Shown: positions 5,110 to 5,124 of the stretch, one piece after another
Numbering within the stretch: position 1 is the first letter of the stretch
Layout: each line of letters begins with the position of its first letter
Assembly: GCA_946886725.1 (NCBI GenBank)
Contig: CAMPJF010000074.1
Span: 1-5,124 of the forward strand
Direction of reading: 5' to 3'
Length of the DNA stretch: 5,124 nucleotides
Source: an uncultured Candidatus Saccharibacteria bacterium
Lineage (GTDB): Bacteria; Patescibacteria; Saccharimonadia; Saccharimonadales; UBA6022
The notes under the pieces: generated by a model
Told to the model about the DNA's origin: nothing
The model's input: only the letters and a program-made list of their open reading frames with translations
Database searches by the model: none
Program-made: the position numbers and the translations under genes

Positions 5110-5124
5110 TATCCTACACATGGT

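Noticed and set aside
1..5124. Recoding of TGA as glycine, as in some Patescibacteria
   Set aside because: Three long genes (about 350-390 codons) have no in-frame TGA, so the standard stop code fits.
1..5124. tRNA, rRNA, insertion sequence, or defence or toxin-antitoxin system
   Set aside because: I saw no cloverleaf, rRNA segment, transposase motif, terminal inverted repeats or paired toxin-antitoxin layout on either strand.

Overview
The window looks like ordinary chromosome from a small-genome bacterium. I infer a member of the Candidate Phyla Radiation (Patescibacteria), with Saccharibacteria the best guess. The evidence is the style of the proteins: a compact Trm11-like methyltransferase, a divergent short L27, an XseA with an 'AAGYADF' catalytic-region motif, and several short orphan proteins. 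This is inference from family resemblance, not a database match. The long reading frames contain no in-frame TGA, so TGA is not read as glycine as it is in Gracilibacteria and SR1. The six visible stop codons are TAG or TAA.

Layout. Positions 1-2060 (minus strand) hold a two-gene unit: a multi-span membrane protein of the UPF0104/lysylphosphatidylglycerol-synthase-TM family, overlapped by 32 nt by xseA, which runs off the left edge. At 2061-2082 only 22 nt separate this unit from a divergent gene. At 2083-3252 (plus) lies a THUMP/Trm11-type RNA methyltransferase. A promoter and a structured leader at 3264-3347 precede an unrecognised 93-residue protein (3370-3651, plus), which ends at a strong terminator. 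A convergent minus-strand gene (3771-4151) encodes a small lipoprotein. Divergent from it, with a near-consensus promoter and Shine-Dalgarno, is rpmA (ribosomal protein L27, 4337-4609, plus). A bidirectional terminator separates rpmA from an unrecognised 118-residue protein (4671-5027, minus). The promoter of that last gene is interlocked with a terminator hairpin at the right edge.

The most interesting signal is the 22-bp gap at 2061-2082. It contains a perfect 12-bp palindrome (TAGTATATACTA) that gives the same -10 hexamer, TATACT, on both strands. Both ATG codons lie exactly 11.5 bp from the dyad centre, so a transcript starting about 7 nt past either -10 would begin on the A of the ATG. 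The reading is one symmetric promoter making two divergent leaderless mRNAs. The four other intact genes that have their own 5' region carry visible Shine-Dalgarno sequences, which makes the contrast clear.

I see no mobile element, CRISPR array, tRNA, rRNA or novel multi-gene defence system. The genes are housekeeping (DNA repair, RNA modification, ribosome) plus small orphans.
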